Of a DNA stretch of 64,000 nt, positions 13,701-22,576 are shown one piece after another. The position numbers were made by a program, and so were the translations under genes. Under the pieces are notes generated by a model. The model was not told where the DNA came from. It worked only from the letters and a program-made list of their open reading frames with translations, and made no database searches. Origin of the DNA: Brachypterus glaber (lineage: Eukaryota; Arthropoda; Insecta; Coleoptera; Kateretidae); the NCBI GenBank assembly GCA_958510825.1, contig OY294045.1, forward strand, positions 13,753,916 through 13,817,915, given 5' to 3'. Numbering within the stretch: the first letter of the stretch is position 1; each line of letters begins with the position of its first letter.

Positions 13701-16256
13701 AAAGAAAAGAGCCATAATAGATCAGCGTCTACACTTCGAAAATGGGGTACTTTTTGAAAGATGTCGCAATGCCGCGGTAAGATTTTTTATTTTATCTGGG
13801 TTGGAAACCTTTTTTATTTTTAATAATATGTCTGCCGATTACTTGAAAACCATTTGAGACAAATTTTGACCATAGGTTTCAGTCAATATCTTTATTTTTA
13901 TTATTTTTTTAACTTTTTTAGTATAATTTTGTCAATATGACATTTTTTTGTAAAATTAATTTTATAGAGGGATATGACCTATGGAATTTTATAGAGAGAT
14001 ATGACCTATAGAATTTTATAGAGAGATATGACCTATAGAATTTTATAGAGAGATATGACCTATAGAAATATGAAATTTGGCATACAAGTAGATTTTTAAC
14101 TTAAATCTGGTTCAGCAATAGTTTTTTCCCCGGGGGAACAAAAAATTTTGGGGGTTATGGGCTATTTTTTTAGTCATCAAAATTTTTGGAAGGGAAAAAA
14201 AGATTTTATACTTGGGGGCCCCTAGGTTACAAATATCACTATATAGTAGTATTATTTTTGTATCTGGGTTGAAACCTGTTTTTATTTTGAATAAAATGTC
14301 TGCTGATAACTCGAGAACCCTTTGAGACAAATTTTGAGCATAGGTTTCAGTCAAAATCTTTATTTTTATTATTATTTTTTATTTTTTAACTTTTTTAGTA
14401 TAATTTTGTCACTATGAGATTTTTTTTGTAAAATTAGTTTTATAGAGAGATAAAATATGATATTTGGCATATATGTAGATTTTTAACTTAAATCTGGTTC
14501 AGCTGTTTAGAGTGTTTTTTTCTGTTTTGCGAAGGGGCGCTAAGTTTTGGCAGAACCGTCAGGGACAAAGCTTTTTTGCGAGGGCGCCAAGTTTTGGTTG
14601 AAACCGTCAAGGACAAAGCTTTTTTTGTGGGTGTTTTTTTTTGCTAGGGGCGCCAAGTTCAAGGCTTGCTTCAGGGAGCCGAAATGCAAAGGCGGGCCCT
14701 GATCATATGCAGGGTCTTTTATTCACATCTCAATTTTTTGTATACTCCTCTATATTAAAAACTATAAAATAGAAATAAACATAAAATATTCATTCCATTT
14801 ATTATAAAACTACCCAGTCAACACAAATACATGGCAGGAACATAGCAGGTACATAACCACTGTTCTATGTGATGTTGCAGACATGTGTAATTTTTATAGT
14901 CCATGTATAGTCCTTGGACTTTAACAATTCCGCCTCAAGTTATGTATCAGCTACATAACATGCTACATATCAGATACATACTAGGTACATAACAATAAAA
15001 GTAGGCGTTTCCGAATTTTACTTGTTATGGAGTGCATCATAGATTTAGACATGCTGAACATTTTTACGTCTTTTTGATAAACCTAGTAATTAAAGTATAT
15101 AAATATCTTTATATGTAGCATCCATCAGGCAAAATTCTTAAACGATGTGCATTTTTACTGTGAAAGCAAACTTTCTACCAGGCTTAAAAATCATGGGCCA
15201 CATAAAAAGTCAATTTTTAGAGAAAAAATAATCATTTAAAAAAAATATATATATTTTATTTTTTTGTCTAAAATTATCTAAAATCAGTTTGGTTCTCTAA
15301 AAATACATGCGTTTCTACTACTTAAGGGTAAAACTTTTATTATTAACAACAATTTTAAGAATATTAGTGATTCTAACCTATAAAAATTAAAATAATATAG
15401 ACGCCATATTTAGTATTGAATTCATAACATTTTATGTATCGTGTATGTTCTCGTACCATATATATGATACATAACATGCAATATTGCATGTTATGTATCA
15501 TACATATGTACGTTACATCTTATGTAATATGGCACATGTAACGTAAAAAATCTTTCTGTTATAGGGCATGTTATGTAGCATACATATGTATGTTATGTCT
15601 CATGTAATATGGCACATGTTACCTAAAAAATCTTTCTTTACCATGTTGCATCCATATATGTGCGGAGTGGGTAGAAGCTAAATTATAAAAAAGTGTCAGA
15701 GTAAATTGGGAAAACCTATATTTTTATCGAGAAATCGCTTACAAAATATCGTAAGAAAATTAGTTAAAAAAAATCTCAAATAGTTATAATTTTCTAAAAA
15801 ATATATCCTATGTATTTTTGAGGTACGACTAGAAATTTTGGACATATAGACACGAAAAGGAAAATAGCTAATCTAATTTGAATTATTGTGATAATCATAT
15901 TTAGTGTATTTTATTAACTCACTTCTATCATTTGTATTTAGATGCCGTTATTTATGGGCGAATCAGAAGTACCAGAAGATGCACGAGACAAACTGCTGGA
16001 AGCCTTCGGTTTTCTTGAAGCCTTTTTAAACGGAAACCAGTATTTTGCGGGTGACGAACTAACCATCGCTGACCTCAGCATTCTAGCCACGATGGTTTCA
16101 GTTGAGTTGTTTATCCCTGTAGATGCCGAGAGATTTCCTCAGTTAGTGGAATGGCTGACTAGATGCAAAGAGTTGCCGTATTTTGACGAAGTGAATGCTC
16201 AGGGGCTACAGGCCTTTAAAGATATGATTCCTAACGCTGTTCCTTTTGAAGCCTAA
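4610..16256 (+). CDS. glutathione S-transferase, epsilon-like (spliced gene)
   Basis: Cytosolic GST that joins glutathione to electrophiles; in insects the epsilon class is a main insecticide and plant-toxin detoxifier. Joining 4610-4744, 13573-13776 and 15942-16256 gives 217 residues plus stop, the usual length. All junctions are phase 0 with GT/AG borders. The N-terminal thioredoxin-like domain has Ser11 in SPPCRA, the expected catalytic serine of delta/epsilon enzymes. Exon 2 has MNPQHTAPTL and WDSHAIAGYL, the glutathione-binding core with the conserved cis-Pro and Ser-His motif. Exon 3 is the helical substrate-binding domain with ELTIADLSILA (N-capping box region). A second first exon, 1b at 7318-7452, can replace 1a. 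A poly-A signal candidate lies at 16473. Delta class is the alternative; NPQHT and WDSHAI favour epsilon. Confidence 0.93.
4745..5052 (+). repeat. tandem duplication in GST intron 1, copy 1 (first part)
   Basis: The intron just after exon 1a (TCAATTTAGTCTGC, TATCATAATACCTA, TATAGGGTTATTTT, ATTTGCGCCACA) recurs in the same order at 6231-6785. Copy 1 continues after the element at 5053-6144 as 6145-6230. Unit length without later insertions is roughly 400 bp. Confidence 0.85.
5053..6144. mobile_element. TA-target foldback MITE in GST intron 1
   Basis: Ends are inverted over about 90 bp: the left starts CACAGCGTGTCAAAAG and the right finishes CACACGCTCTATA, with CTTAAGCCGTTCAAAAG in both arms. 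It interrupts the tandem duplication; copy 2 at about 6785 has the uninterrupted sequence. TA flanks fit a Tc1/mariner-like non-autonomous element. Small frames at 5166-5369 and 5556-5847 lie inside it and show no transposase motif. It is related to the element at 32488-33183. Confidence 0.8.
6231..6790 (+). repeat. tandem duplication in GST intron 1, copy 2
   Basis: Second copy of the segment at 4745-5052 plus 6145-6230, interrupted by the SINE at 6418-6672. The short tandem of GTTAGGTAGGTATTACC near 6338-6385 is private to this copy. Confidence 0.8.
6418..6672 (+). mobile_element. tRNA-derived SINE, copy A
   Basis: The head reads as a tRNA: an A-box-like TAGCTCAGCGG at 6428-6438 and a B-box-like GAGTTCAAACC at 6481-6491, closing with CACTGGCGCC. 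An unrelated body and an A-rich tail (GAGGTTAAAAAAAAAC) follow. The same body is found in reverse at 62811-63128. The tRNA part has lost a proper acceptor pairing, so I do not call a functional tRNA gene. Pol III internal promoters of this type drive SINE transcription. Confidence 0.85.
7318..7452 (+). CDS. GST alternative coding exon 1b
   Basis: Encodes 45 residues beginning MAPLMYIMHQSPPCRA and ending LRTKEIVQ, the same length and phase as exon 1a, with catalytic Ser11 kept. Donor is CAG|GTAAAA. It has its own ATG; a TTTCAG lies 40 bp upstream, so it could begin at its own promoter or be spliced to a 5' leader. No second exon 2/3 pair exists in the window, so it most likely joins the shared exons at 13573 and 15942. 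It could instead be the stranded first exon of a partly deleted tandem GST. The exon is intact and free of stops. Confidence 0.85.
7457..7768 (+). repeat. hairpin-headed repeat, copy 1, beside exon 1b donor
   Basis: Begins AAATAGTTATTTATGG, then GGTAAAGTAAG, then a large hairpin (GATATTGCCCATGAGAAAAT ... GAGAGGGCAATATC). It runs to TCTGTATGTATTGGATAAA. An inverted copy lies at 23675-24016. The shared sequence starts only about 4 bp after the exon 1b splice donor. Confidence 0.85.
7905..8335. repeat. two-copy tandem repeat, ~215 bp unit
   Basis: Two adjacent copies of a unit containing TATCCACGGCCGTGATTAAT, CTACTCGCGTATAATAGC, GGTGATTAGG and ATTATACGCTC (about 7905-8117 and 8118-8335). Each unit has internal inverted repeats, for example ATTAATGGGCCTATTAAT and TATAATAGCTATTAAT. 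Confidence 0.8.
8357..9803. mobile_element. long-armed TA-target foldback element
   Basis: Bounded by TA, starts CAGGGTGGCCC and ends GGGCCACCCTG. The arms are inverted for at least 300 bp, with CACTTTTTAAACC, TTTGCCTTTTGA and TTCCGAAAGG in both. The 65-codon frame at 9225-9422 inside is not transposase-like. Probably a Tc1/mariner-related non-autonomous element in GST intron 1. Confidence 0.85.
10223..11396. mobile_element. near-complete foldback element, ~1.17 kb
   Basis: Two arms of about 500 bp are near-perfect inverted copies (GGGTCGGAAATTTTAAC, GGGAGCTACGCCCC, CCAGGGGTGTGCGAAAC) around a middle of roughly 150-200 bp. TA flanks both ends, next to CACGGTGTATTTG and CAAATACACCCTG. The two 62-63-codon frames that look alike on opposite strands (10467-10655 and 10960-11151) are the same arm read twice, not genes. 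It is distantly like the element at 34112. Confidence 0.9.
11518..12563. mobile_element. hAT-like non-autonomous element with 8-bp target duplication
   Basis: Terminal inverted repeats TAGGGTGCCCAG (left) and CTGGGCACCTTA (right) are flanked by the direct 8-bp repeat GTCAATAT at 11510-11517 and 12564-12571. An 8-bp duplication is the mark of hAT-superfamily insertion. The interior is AT-rich with no transposase frame. Confidence 0.85.
11932..11990. repeat. ATATGTTATATTRTGTA tandem repeat
   Basis: Three to four units of TAATATGTTATATTATG-type sequence inside the hAT-like element. Confidence 0.8.
12558..12613. repeat. perfect 56-bp palindrome
   Basis: Starting ACCTTAGTCAATATG, the sequence is identical to its own reverse complement for 28 + 28 bp with no spacer, centred on CCTAA|TTAGG. 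It takes in the last 6 bp of the hAT-like element, its right target duplication and 14 bp of flank. Confidence 0.97.
13573..13776 (+). CDS. GST coding exon 2 (shared)
   Basis: Encodes 68 residues from MNPQHTAPTLVDDDF to FERCRNAA: the end of the glutathione-binding domain and the linker into the C-terminal domain. Acceptor is TTTGTTACAG|ATG and donor GCG|GTAAGA, both phase 0. The run of open frame upstream of 13573 is intron, since the acceptor is strong and NPQHT joins directly to exon 1. Confidence 0.92.
13795..14515 (+). repeat. direct duplication in GST intron 2 with 27-bp tandem repeat
   Basis: Segments at about 13795-14117 and 14259-14504 are direct copies (TATCTGGGTTG, GACAAATTTTGA, CATAGGTTTCAGTCA, CTTAAATCTGGTTCAGC). 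In the first copy a 27-bp unit, TTTTATAGAGAGATATGACC plus CTATAGAA, is repeated four times at about 13963-14066. The second copy has a single partial unit. Confidence 0.85.
14525..14710 (+). repeat. GGGCGCCAAG repeat cluster
   Basis: Three imperfect units of GGGCGCCAAGTTTTGG with GTCAGGGACAAAGC. The same motif array occurs inside the hAT-like element at 59176-59641, so this is probably a fragment of that family. Confidence 0.65.
14811..15675. repeat. ATACATAT-rich repeat region, possible inverted-repeat element
   Basis: Two adjacent ~79-bp units (about 15484-15562 and 15564-15641) share GCATGTTATGTA, ATACATATGTA, ATATGGCACATGT and AAAAAATCTTTCT. CTACCCA at 14811 and TGGGTAG at 15669 may be short inverted ends, but I find no convincing target duplication. 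Confidence 0.5.
15942..16256 (+). CDS. GST coding exon 3 (shared), C-terminal domain
   Basis: Encodes 104 residues from MPLFMGESEVPEDA to PNAVPFEA and the TAA stop; acceptor is TTGTATTTAG|ATG, phase 0. It contains FLNGNQYFAGDELTIADL, the helix-6 N-capping box region found in all GST C-terminal domains, and then the alpha-helical substrate pocket. Confidence 0.92.
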   Translation: MPLFMGESEVPEDARDKLLEAFGFLEAFLNGNQYFAGDELTIADLSILATMVSVELFIPVDAERFPQLVEWLTRCKELPYFDEVNAQGLQAFKDMIPNAVPFEA

Positions 16257-17589
16257 TTACGCAGATTAATTTTTTACATGTGAATAATGGGTTTCTAATC
16301 TTATATTTAAATTATATTATATTCAGAATGATCGATAGTAATTATACAGGCTTATTTTTTAAATGGTACCTAAACTTTTCAAAATTAAATTCGACATCTT
16401 ATGCTGTTTTTAATAGTAATTAAAGAAAAAATAATCCTGTATTTTGATTAGTGACAGTTTATTTTTCTTAAAAATAAATTATATATTTTATAATATTAGG
16501 AGAATTACCAATGTAAAGATGCTAGATAATTTAATTTAGCTTAAGATTTTAAAAATATTTATTTTTAAATATATAAAATAATTTTTACAATGAAAAACTA
16601 AGCAAAATCCTATTTTTGAACTATCACTCCTAACTAAAAACTAATTTGGGATATGTAATTTATTTCTGTCAATTTAAATTAAAAATATTGTGTTATTTTT
16701 ATTCAAAAAATATTTTGGCTTAATATAAACATCAAAAATCATTGTCAGGTCCAAATTATTTTTTGCAAAAAAATATGCAGAATTATCGAGAATTTTGTAG
16801 TAGTTAATTTATAATCAATACTTAAGCTGTTGCATTATAGCGTGCTAGTAGTATTAGCGCTAAAATGACAAAAAGCGAATAAAATTAGAGATTTGAAATT
16901 TGCCAGATATGAGGATCCATTTTCGCTATATATTTAGATTTAAGACATATTTGTTTTACAGCAAGGTCTTTTGATACTAAGATTTATACATTTTAAACTA
17001 CAATAACATCTAGATTATTTGGTCATAGTCATAGTTTAAAATGATTAAATTTAGTAAAAAAAACTTATGTTGTAAAGTTTTTTAATACTAAATATAAAAA
17101 TAAACTACCAATAAAGGGATTTTTACTAAAAATTATTTTATATCATTTTTGCACAGTTAGAGCACAACTAATTATATGCAAATTGTTATTTACAGTAATA
17201 AAAATAATCTTTCGAGAGAGAGTATTTTATTTGAATATTGAAAATTGCACTGGTAAAGCATATCTAGTTCTCTAGGATTTACAGAAAGTATTGGATTACG
17301 TTCCCTTTGACGTTCCGAAAAACAGTATACCCACCGTTTGTTTGCAGTAGGTACATTTATTTTTCGTACGACCTAGTGTACATGAAATAAAGAAAAATGC
17401 ATGTTCACTATATATCCTCGTTAGGACATATTTCTATCGCACGAGTACATAGTGCATATTTGAATCAAATGACAACTATGCACATTTATTTATCCTAACG
17501 AGTACACATAGCTTTCATTTTCGCTTCGCGTTATCAAAAAAAACATCATTCTCGTGCACTAAGGACTAAAGTCGCTTACTCGTTACGAA
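16257..17589. other. GST 3' region and AT-rich spacer
   Basis: AATAAA at 16473-16478 is a candidate poly-A signal for the GST. The rest is AT-rich without a supported gene. From about 17360 to 17600 lies decayed inverted sequence with TCACTATATATCC and CTCGTGCACTAAGGAC, like the hairpin heads described elsewhere in the window. Confidence 0.45.
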
Positions 17590-17765
17590 AACTACTATTA
17601 ACGCATTGTCCTTGATGAAAAGTGGTGTTCTACATGGCGTCCTATCTTCTTCCTCATCTACATAAACGATCTGGAGGAGGCTGCACCGGTACATCATTCT
17701 GTTTGACAGATCAAATCCAAACATTAAGTTTTTAGGAGATGATGCCTTTTAATTTCTACCCCACT
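17590..17765 (+). pseudogene. non-LTR retrotransposon reverse transcriptase fragment
   Basis: Short frames separated by frameshifts read SGVLHG, then PIFFLIYINDLEEAA, then KFLGDDA. These are the order and spacing of the reverse transcriptase motifs with consensus PLLFLIYINDL and the (F/Y)xDD active site. Frameshifts and stops make it dead. It is a Jockey/CR1-like scrap between the GST and the UGT. Confidence 0.75.
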
Positions 17766-18146
17766 CGCTTACAAATAAGATGGTTTACATGAATAAAAAT
17801 CGAAAAATTCAATTGCACATATTTTTGATAAGGTTTGAGATAATAATTTCTTCCTAATTTTTGAATTATCGTCAACAAACACTATGCCTTCGAGCGGACG
17901 CATGTTTAAGGTTGCTAAGGATTCGATTAAAAGGGTATTTTGTTTAAAAAAAATAGTTTTGGAAGAAAATTGAAATTTTTTAAATTTATAATTCTATCTA
18001 GCCGTTAGACTGCGAAATTATAATAATTTTTTATTGTTTTAAATCTCATTGCAACATTTATTTATTTATTCATATTATCTAAATCTTTTAGCAAATATAT
18101 GAATTCCAGTAGAAGGTATTTAATAAAATTTTAATTAGTTTTAAGA
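17766..18146. other. UGT upstream region
   Basis: AT-rich, with no clear TATA box or conserved element that I can separate from background. The UGT promoter presumably lies here. Confidence 0.4.
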
Positions 18147-19215
18147 ATGATTCTAAAATGTTATATACTATACTATGTAGTACTGTTTTTTACTTTAGTG
18201 AAATTTTGTGAAAATGCACGAATATTGGCCATAATGCCAACCCCTTCATACAGCCACCAAATAGTGTTCCAACCCTTATGGACCGAGTTATCAAGAAGAG
18301 GTCATGAAATCACGCTTCTAACTACTGATCCAATTAAAAATCACGACTTGAAAAACTTCAAGCAAATAGATATTAGTTTTACCTATGAACTGTGGCACAA
18401 TAAACATAATTTAAGCAACATAATACGTACATTTCAGACGAATTTAATAAAATGTATTTTGCAGTACAGTAATATGATGCACGATATAGTTAGCCAAGAA
18501 TTGGAACATCCTGAAGTTCAAAAACTGATACACAACAAATCTGAACATTTTGACTTGGTAATTGTAGAACTACTTCATCCTACAATGGCTGCATTTAGCG
18601 CCAGATTTAACTGTCCATTTATTGGCGTATCACCCATGGATATACCAACTTTTAACCATTATATTATTGGTAACCCAACAAATCCTTCTACCTTTACTGA
18701 CGGAATAATAGTACCATACGATTCATATATGACTTTCTTTGAGAGGTTTAAAAACACTTTTTATCATATATCAACTTTGATGTATTTTAACTACTTTTTC
18801 TATCCAAAAGAGGATAGTAATGTGAAAAAATATTTTGGTGATGGTTTTCCAAAATTAAAAGAGATACATAGTGCAGTAAGCATAGTGTTTGTCAATACAA
18901 ATCCGGTTTTATTTGATGTAAGACCATTATTACCCAATGTGGTTCCCATAGGAGGTCTAACAGAGATTAAATTGGATAAAAATCTGCCTTTGAAACTGCA
19001 GAACTTTTTGGACACAGCTGAAAATGGGTTTATTTATTTTAGTTTAGGAACCAATGTTAAAATAACTGATCTTTCTCATCATACTAGATCCGAGTTGATA
19101 GAAACAATGAAAAGTTGTCCTTTTAAAGTTGTTTGGAAAACGGATTCTGTAGGGCAGATTGGAAATTATAGCAATATTTATGTAGGTAATTGGTTACCTC
19201 AAAGAAATATTTTAG
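18147..19215 (+). CDS. UGT exon 1
   Basis: Encodes residues 1-356 and the first base of codon 357: signal peptide, aglycone-binding N-terminal domain and the start of the UDP-binding domain (FIYFSLGTN, KVVWKTD, NWLPQRNIL). The true end is TTTTAG|GTAATA; reading on to the stop at 19271 would lose the signature. The start is the first Met before the signal peptide. Confidence 0.93.
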
Positions 19216-22200
19216 GTAATATAAATCATTTTAGTTGTAAAATCTTAATAAAGCACAGTGCGAATTCGTAGTGAAAAAAAATCCTACGACCTAGTTAGTG
19301 CTTATTTTCCACCCGTTTCCATGACAGCTGTTGGAAAGTGACATTCAGCTGATTTTACATATCTGCTGTAAAAAAACAAGTGAATGTCAAACACAAAACG
19401 TCAAATTAATAAAATTATTTTAAGATAATTTTTGAGTTTTTTGGATGTTTCCATGTTAGGTCGTACAAAAAATGTATATGCACTAATTTCAGCGCACTTC
19501 GAGTGCTTTTTTTACTCGGCTTCGCCTTGTAATAATATATTACACAAACAAGTAGAGACCAGTAGGATCCAGTAGATTCCGATTCGTTTTTTACTGGTAG
19601 GGTGGCCACTACTTTTCAAAAACAAATTTCCCTGAGTTTTCCCGGTTTTCCAGGCAATTTTTTTGATTTTTCTCGAATAAGCAGAGTATTATGACAAAAA
19701 AAAAACGACTGTTGCCCGACATCTAGAAAAAAATCTTGTATAGATTTAGTTGAAAAGAAGGTCTCTGAGATACGCACACTTTTTAAAAAACCTTTTACCC
19801 CGTTTCACCCCCTAAGTGTTAAATTTCGAAAATTCGTTTCGTAGTGGGTGCTTACATGATAAAAGGAACAAACGCTTCAAATTTGAAGTTTCCAGGTCCA
19901 GGGGTTTGGGGCGGGCGTTGTCTCCTGAAGTCACTTAGTTTGGATTTTTACATTACAAAATATTGCAATAAAAACTTTTTTGGAAAATTTGGTTTTTGAC
20001 AAATCTGGTATAAAGAAGTACAACTACGAAAAATTTTTAATAAATAAGGTTTAAATAGCAAACCGTGTATTGGAAATATTAAAATTTTGTATAACTTTTC
20101 TTAAATTTTTGCTTTTTTCAAAATTTTCCCTTACTTTTCACAAAATTCCCTGAATTTTCCCGGTCGGTCAAATTCCCTTTTCCCGGTTTTCCAGACAAAG
20201 GCGTTGACGTTTTGTGTTTGACGTTCACTTGTTTTCTGACTATTTCTCTGTTTACCATTGTTTTCTGCAGAATGATTAAGGATTTAAAATAATTGATCTG
20301 GCGCTTTTTGCAATGCTATTTTTTATGCCAAGAAACAATTTTTTGGTTTGGACTTTTTACCAAACCAATCAAACTTGAATAACATAAATATACTACTTAC
20401 ATAAAAAAAAACACTAAAAATATTACTATGGTTCGAGCTTTTTTACTGGTAACTTCGTATTCAACACACAAAAATACGTAAGAAAAATAGTCTGGTTGAT
20501 ACAAATTGATTTTATTCTTTTTGTGAGCCTGTGTAATTAATGCATCTATTTATTTAAAACATCTGCGGTTTTTTAGCCCATCCCAAAATTAAATTGTTTA
20601 TAACACAAGGAGGCCTTCAATCTTTGGAAGAAGCAATTTTTTATAGTGTTCCAGTAGTTGGAATACCATTTTATGTTGACCAATTTGTAAATATTAGAAG
20701 ATTGGTAAAAAAAGGCGCCTGTATAAAAATCAATTACTATGAAATTACTAAAAATAATTTAGATAAAGCTATCTCAGAAATGACCACAAATCCTAAGTAA
20801 GTAAATAAATATACAGGGTGTATCAGAACTCATGTTAAAAAATTACATATGTACTTATACAGCAATAAAAAGAAATTGAGCAACATTTCAGAGGGGGGTG
20901 TATGTATGAAATTTTGAGATAAGAACGTTTTGTTTCCAACAATCCCAGAAGCTGTTACAATTATCTGTAATAGAGTATAAGTACATATGTAATTTTGTTG
21001 TGAGTTCTGATACACCCTGTATAGTACAGTCCAAAAGTCACCCCCACTTTTAACTTTTGAACGAGTTGATCAACTCGACATCAACTTCAAATTTGGACCA
21101 ATAGTTTTAACTTATAAAATGTGGACAGGAGAGTGTACAGAAGATTTTTTTTTAATGGAAAGGTGGTTGTGTGATTGGATTTTTCTTTATATTATTCACA
21201 GCGCTAGAATAATATTATACAGTAGTTTCGAAATTTCAAAAAAAAAACAAAAATCGTCAGAGACAAAAAATTCTAAATTTGTTTCATGAAAAAATAAACA
21301 ACTTAATTTTTTCAAATGTCCGTCCGTCTGGAGGTCTGATTTTTGTGAAGACTCAAGAACGAATCAAGTCAATCGAACTGGACTTGAAATTTTCAAGAAA
21401 AATCAAGTTCTAAGAGGGCAAGATCCCTATTGTTTTTGAAAGTAATCCTCCAAAAACAAAAAAGTTATGGGGAGTTAAACTTTTAAAAAAATCGAAAAAA
21501 GCTGAAAGAAAATTCCGATTAACGTAATTTTTCCAGGAAAATTACTTTTATTATAAGGATTAATTCTACCAAAAGAAAATAAAAAAATGATTTTTTTTTG
21601 TTTTTTTTTTGGTTTTTCGCAAAAAGATAATTCAATAAAAAAAATTGAAAAATTAAAGAAAAGTTTTTTAAGTTTTTTTTTTTTGATTTTTTTTTAATAA
21701 TTCATTTTTTTTTGTTTTTCGCAAAAAAAAAATTAAAAAAAATCAAGAATTTGGGAAAATGCAATATACCATTTACTGTGAATAGTATATAATGGAATGC
21801 GTAGCATTACATACCTTTACGGCTTGGTGATATCTAAATTCGTTTAAAAAATTATGTGGAGGGTAACTTTTGGACTGTATTGTACATTATTAATTTTCTT
21901 TATATTTTTGTGAATAAAGAACTTTTTAAAAGAAAAATTCACATTTTTTTTACAATGGCGGCTATTATGAAAATTGAGAATTTTTCTTTAAAAAGTTGTT
22001 TTACACACATTACACTATTAGTGTATTTGTTAAACAAACATTGTGGGGTCAATGGTCCCACAAAAATTAACTACATCTTATAATTTTTTTAGATTTAAAA
22101 AATCCGCTGAAAGGTTATCTGAAATATTGAAGGACCAACAAATTTCTGGATTGGAAAAATCAATATGGTGGACTGAATATGTAATTAAACATGGAGGTGC

Positions 22201-22375
22201 AAAACATTTAAAATTGGAGTCACACTTACCTTTTTATCAATATTATTTACTTGATGTAATTTTTTGCATTATATTATTTATATTTATCTATTTTCTGTTA
22301 TTTTTCAAATGTTTGATTACTTTGATGAGATATTATATTAAAAGTAGAGGAGATAAGAATGTAAAGCTGGAGTAA
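18147..22375 (+). CDS. UDP-glycosyltransferase, insect UGT (spliced, complete)
   Basis: Transfers sugar, usually glucose in insects, from UDP-sugar to small lipophilic compounds inside the ER lumen. Joining 18147-19215, 20577-20796 and 22093-22375 gives 523 residues, the usual UGT length. Residues 1-23 form a signal peptide. His37 in PSYSHQIVF is the expected catalytic histidine. The nucleotide-sugar site starts at NWLPQRNIL and continues through HPKIKLFITQGGLQSLEEA to VPVVGIPFYVDQF, matching the UGT signature with the sugar-contacting DQ pair. Residues about 481-505 are a hydrophobic membrane helix followed by a short basic lumen-external tail (KSRGDKNVKLE). Junction phases agree (G|CC and AA|A). 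Downstream of the GST on the same strand and tail-to-tail with RalGPS. No break seen, so likely functional. Confidence 0.95.
19216..20576. repeat. UGT intron 1 with inverted-repeat element
   Basis: AACAAGTGAATGTCAAACAC near 19376 is inverted at about 20206-20240, suggesting an element of about 860 bp. Inside, TTCCCTGAGTTTTCCCGG near 19626 is repeated directly near 20140, with TAGGGTGGCCAC at 19598, a motif seen at hAT-type ends. No coding content. Confidence 0.6.
20577..20796 (+). CDS. UGT exon 2
   Basis: Acceptor TTTTTTAG|CCCATCC completes the alanine of ILAHPKIKLF. It encodes the core UGT signature ITQGGLQSLEEA, VVGIPFYVDQ and NIRRLVKKGA. Donor is CCTAA|GTAAGT. Without this donor the frame would stop at once (TAA). 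Confidence 0.93.
20814..21019. mobile_element. 206-bp TA-target MITE in UGT intron 2
   Basis: Starts CAGGGTGTATCAGAAC and ends GTTCTGATACACCCTG, flanked by TA on both sides, with an inner inverted pair ACATATGTACTTATAC. It sits 17 bp after the exon 2 donor. Confidence 0.88.
21027..21877. mobile_element. TA-target MITE with nested insertion in UGT intron 2
   Basis: Starts CAGTCCAAAAGTCACCCC and ends TAACTTTTGGACTG, flanked by TA, only 5 bp after the previous MITE's right TA. It is split by a copy of the CACAGCGC hairpin family at about 21190-21829. Related to 32488-33183. Confidence 0.8.
21190..21829 (+). repeat. CACAGCGC hairpin-family repeat, nested copy
   Basis: Begins TATTATTCACAGCG with the short hairpin AGAATAATATTATAC, then GTAGTTTCGAA. 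The middle has GTCCGTCCGTCTG and a block including GATCCCTATTGTTTTTGAAAG. It ends CTGTGAATAGTATATAATGG and GTAGCATTACATACC. Other copies: 33485, 46563, 59130, 60255, 60833 (+) and 55690 (-). Confidence 0.8.
22093..22375 (+). CDS. UGT exon 3, C-terminal membrane anchor
   Basis: Acceptor TTTTTTTAG|ATTTAAA completes a lysine codon. It encodes FKKSAERLSEILKDQQ, EKSIWWTEYVIKHGG, the single membrane helix and the short cytosolic tail. Stop is TAA. AATAAA follows at once at 22377-22382 and is a possible, very early, poly-A signal. Confidence 0.93.
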
Positions 22376-22453
22376 AAATAAATAGTTAATAATGATAAAG
22401 CTTTTTCCATTTTATATTCGTTATTATCAAATGGTAATTAGTGATACGAAAAA

Positions 22454-22516
22454 TACCGTCAACTGGGGTGACTTAGGACGGTGTGGGTGACTTTTTAAAA
22501 AGTCACCCCAGTTAAT
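22454..22516. mobile_element. deleted copy of the TACCGTCAACTGG MITE
   Basis: Begins TACCGTCAACTGGGGTGAC like the element at 24283 but jumps to AAAGTCACCCCAGTTAA, leaving a ~63-bp hairpin. Internal deletion product of the same family. Confidence 0.75.
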
Positions 22517-22576
22517 ATCTTTTATTAAAATAAATAAATTTAGACTTTTTGAAAAAAATCACGTTTGAGTTTAATA

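Noticed and set aside
19216..19271. UGT ending at the stop at 19271
   Set aside because: That reading loses the UGT signature; a donor at 19216 and acceptor at 20576 restore it in phase.
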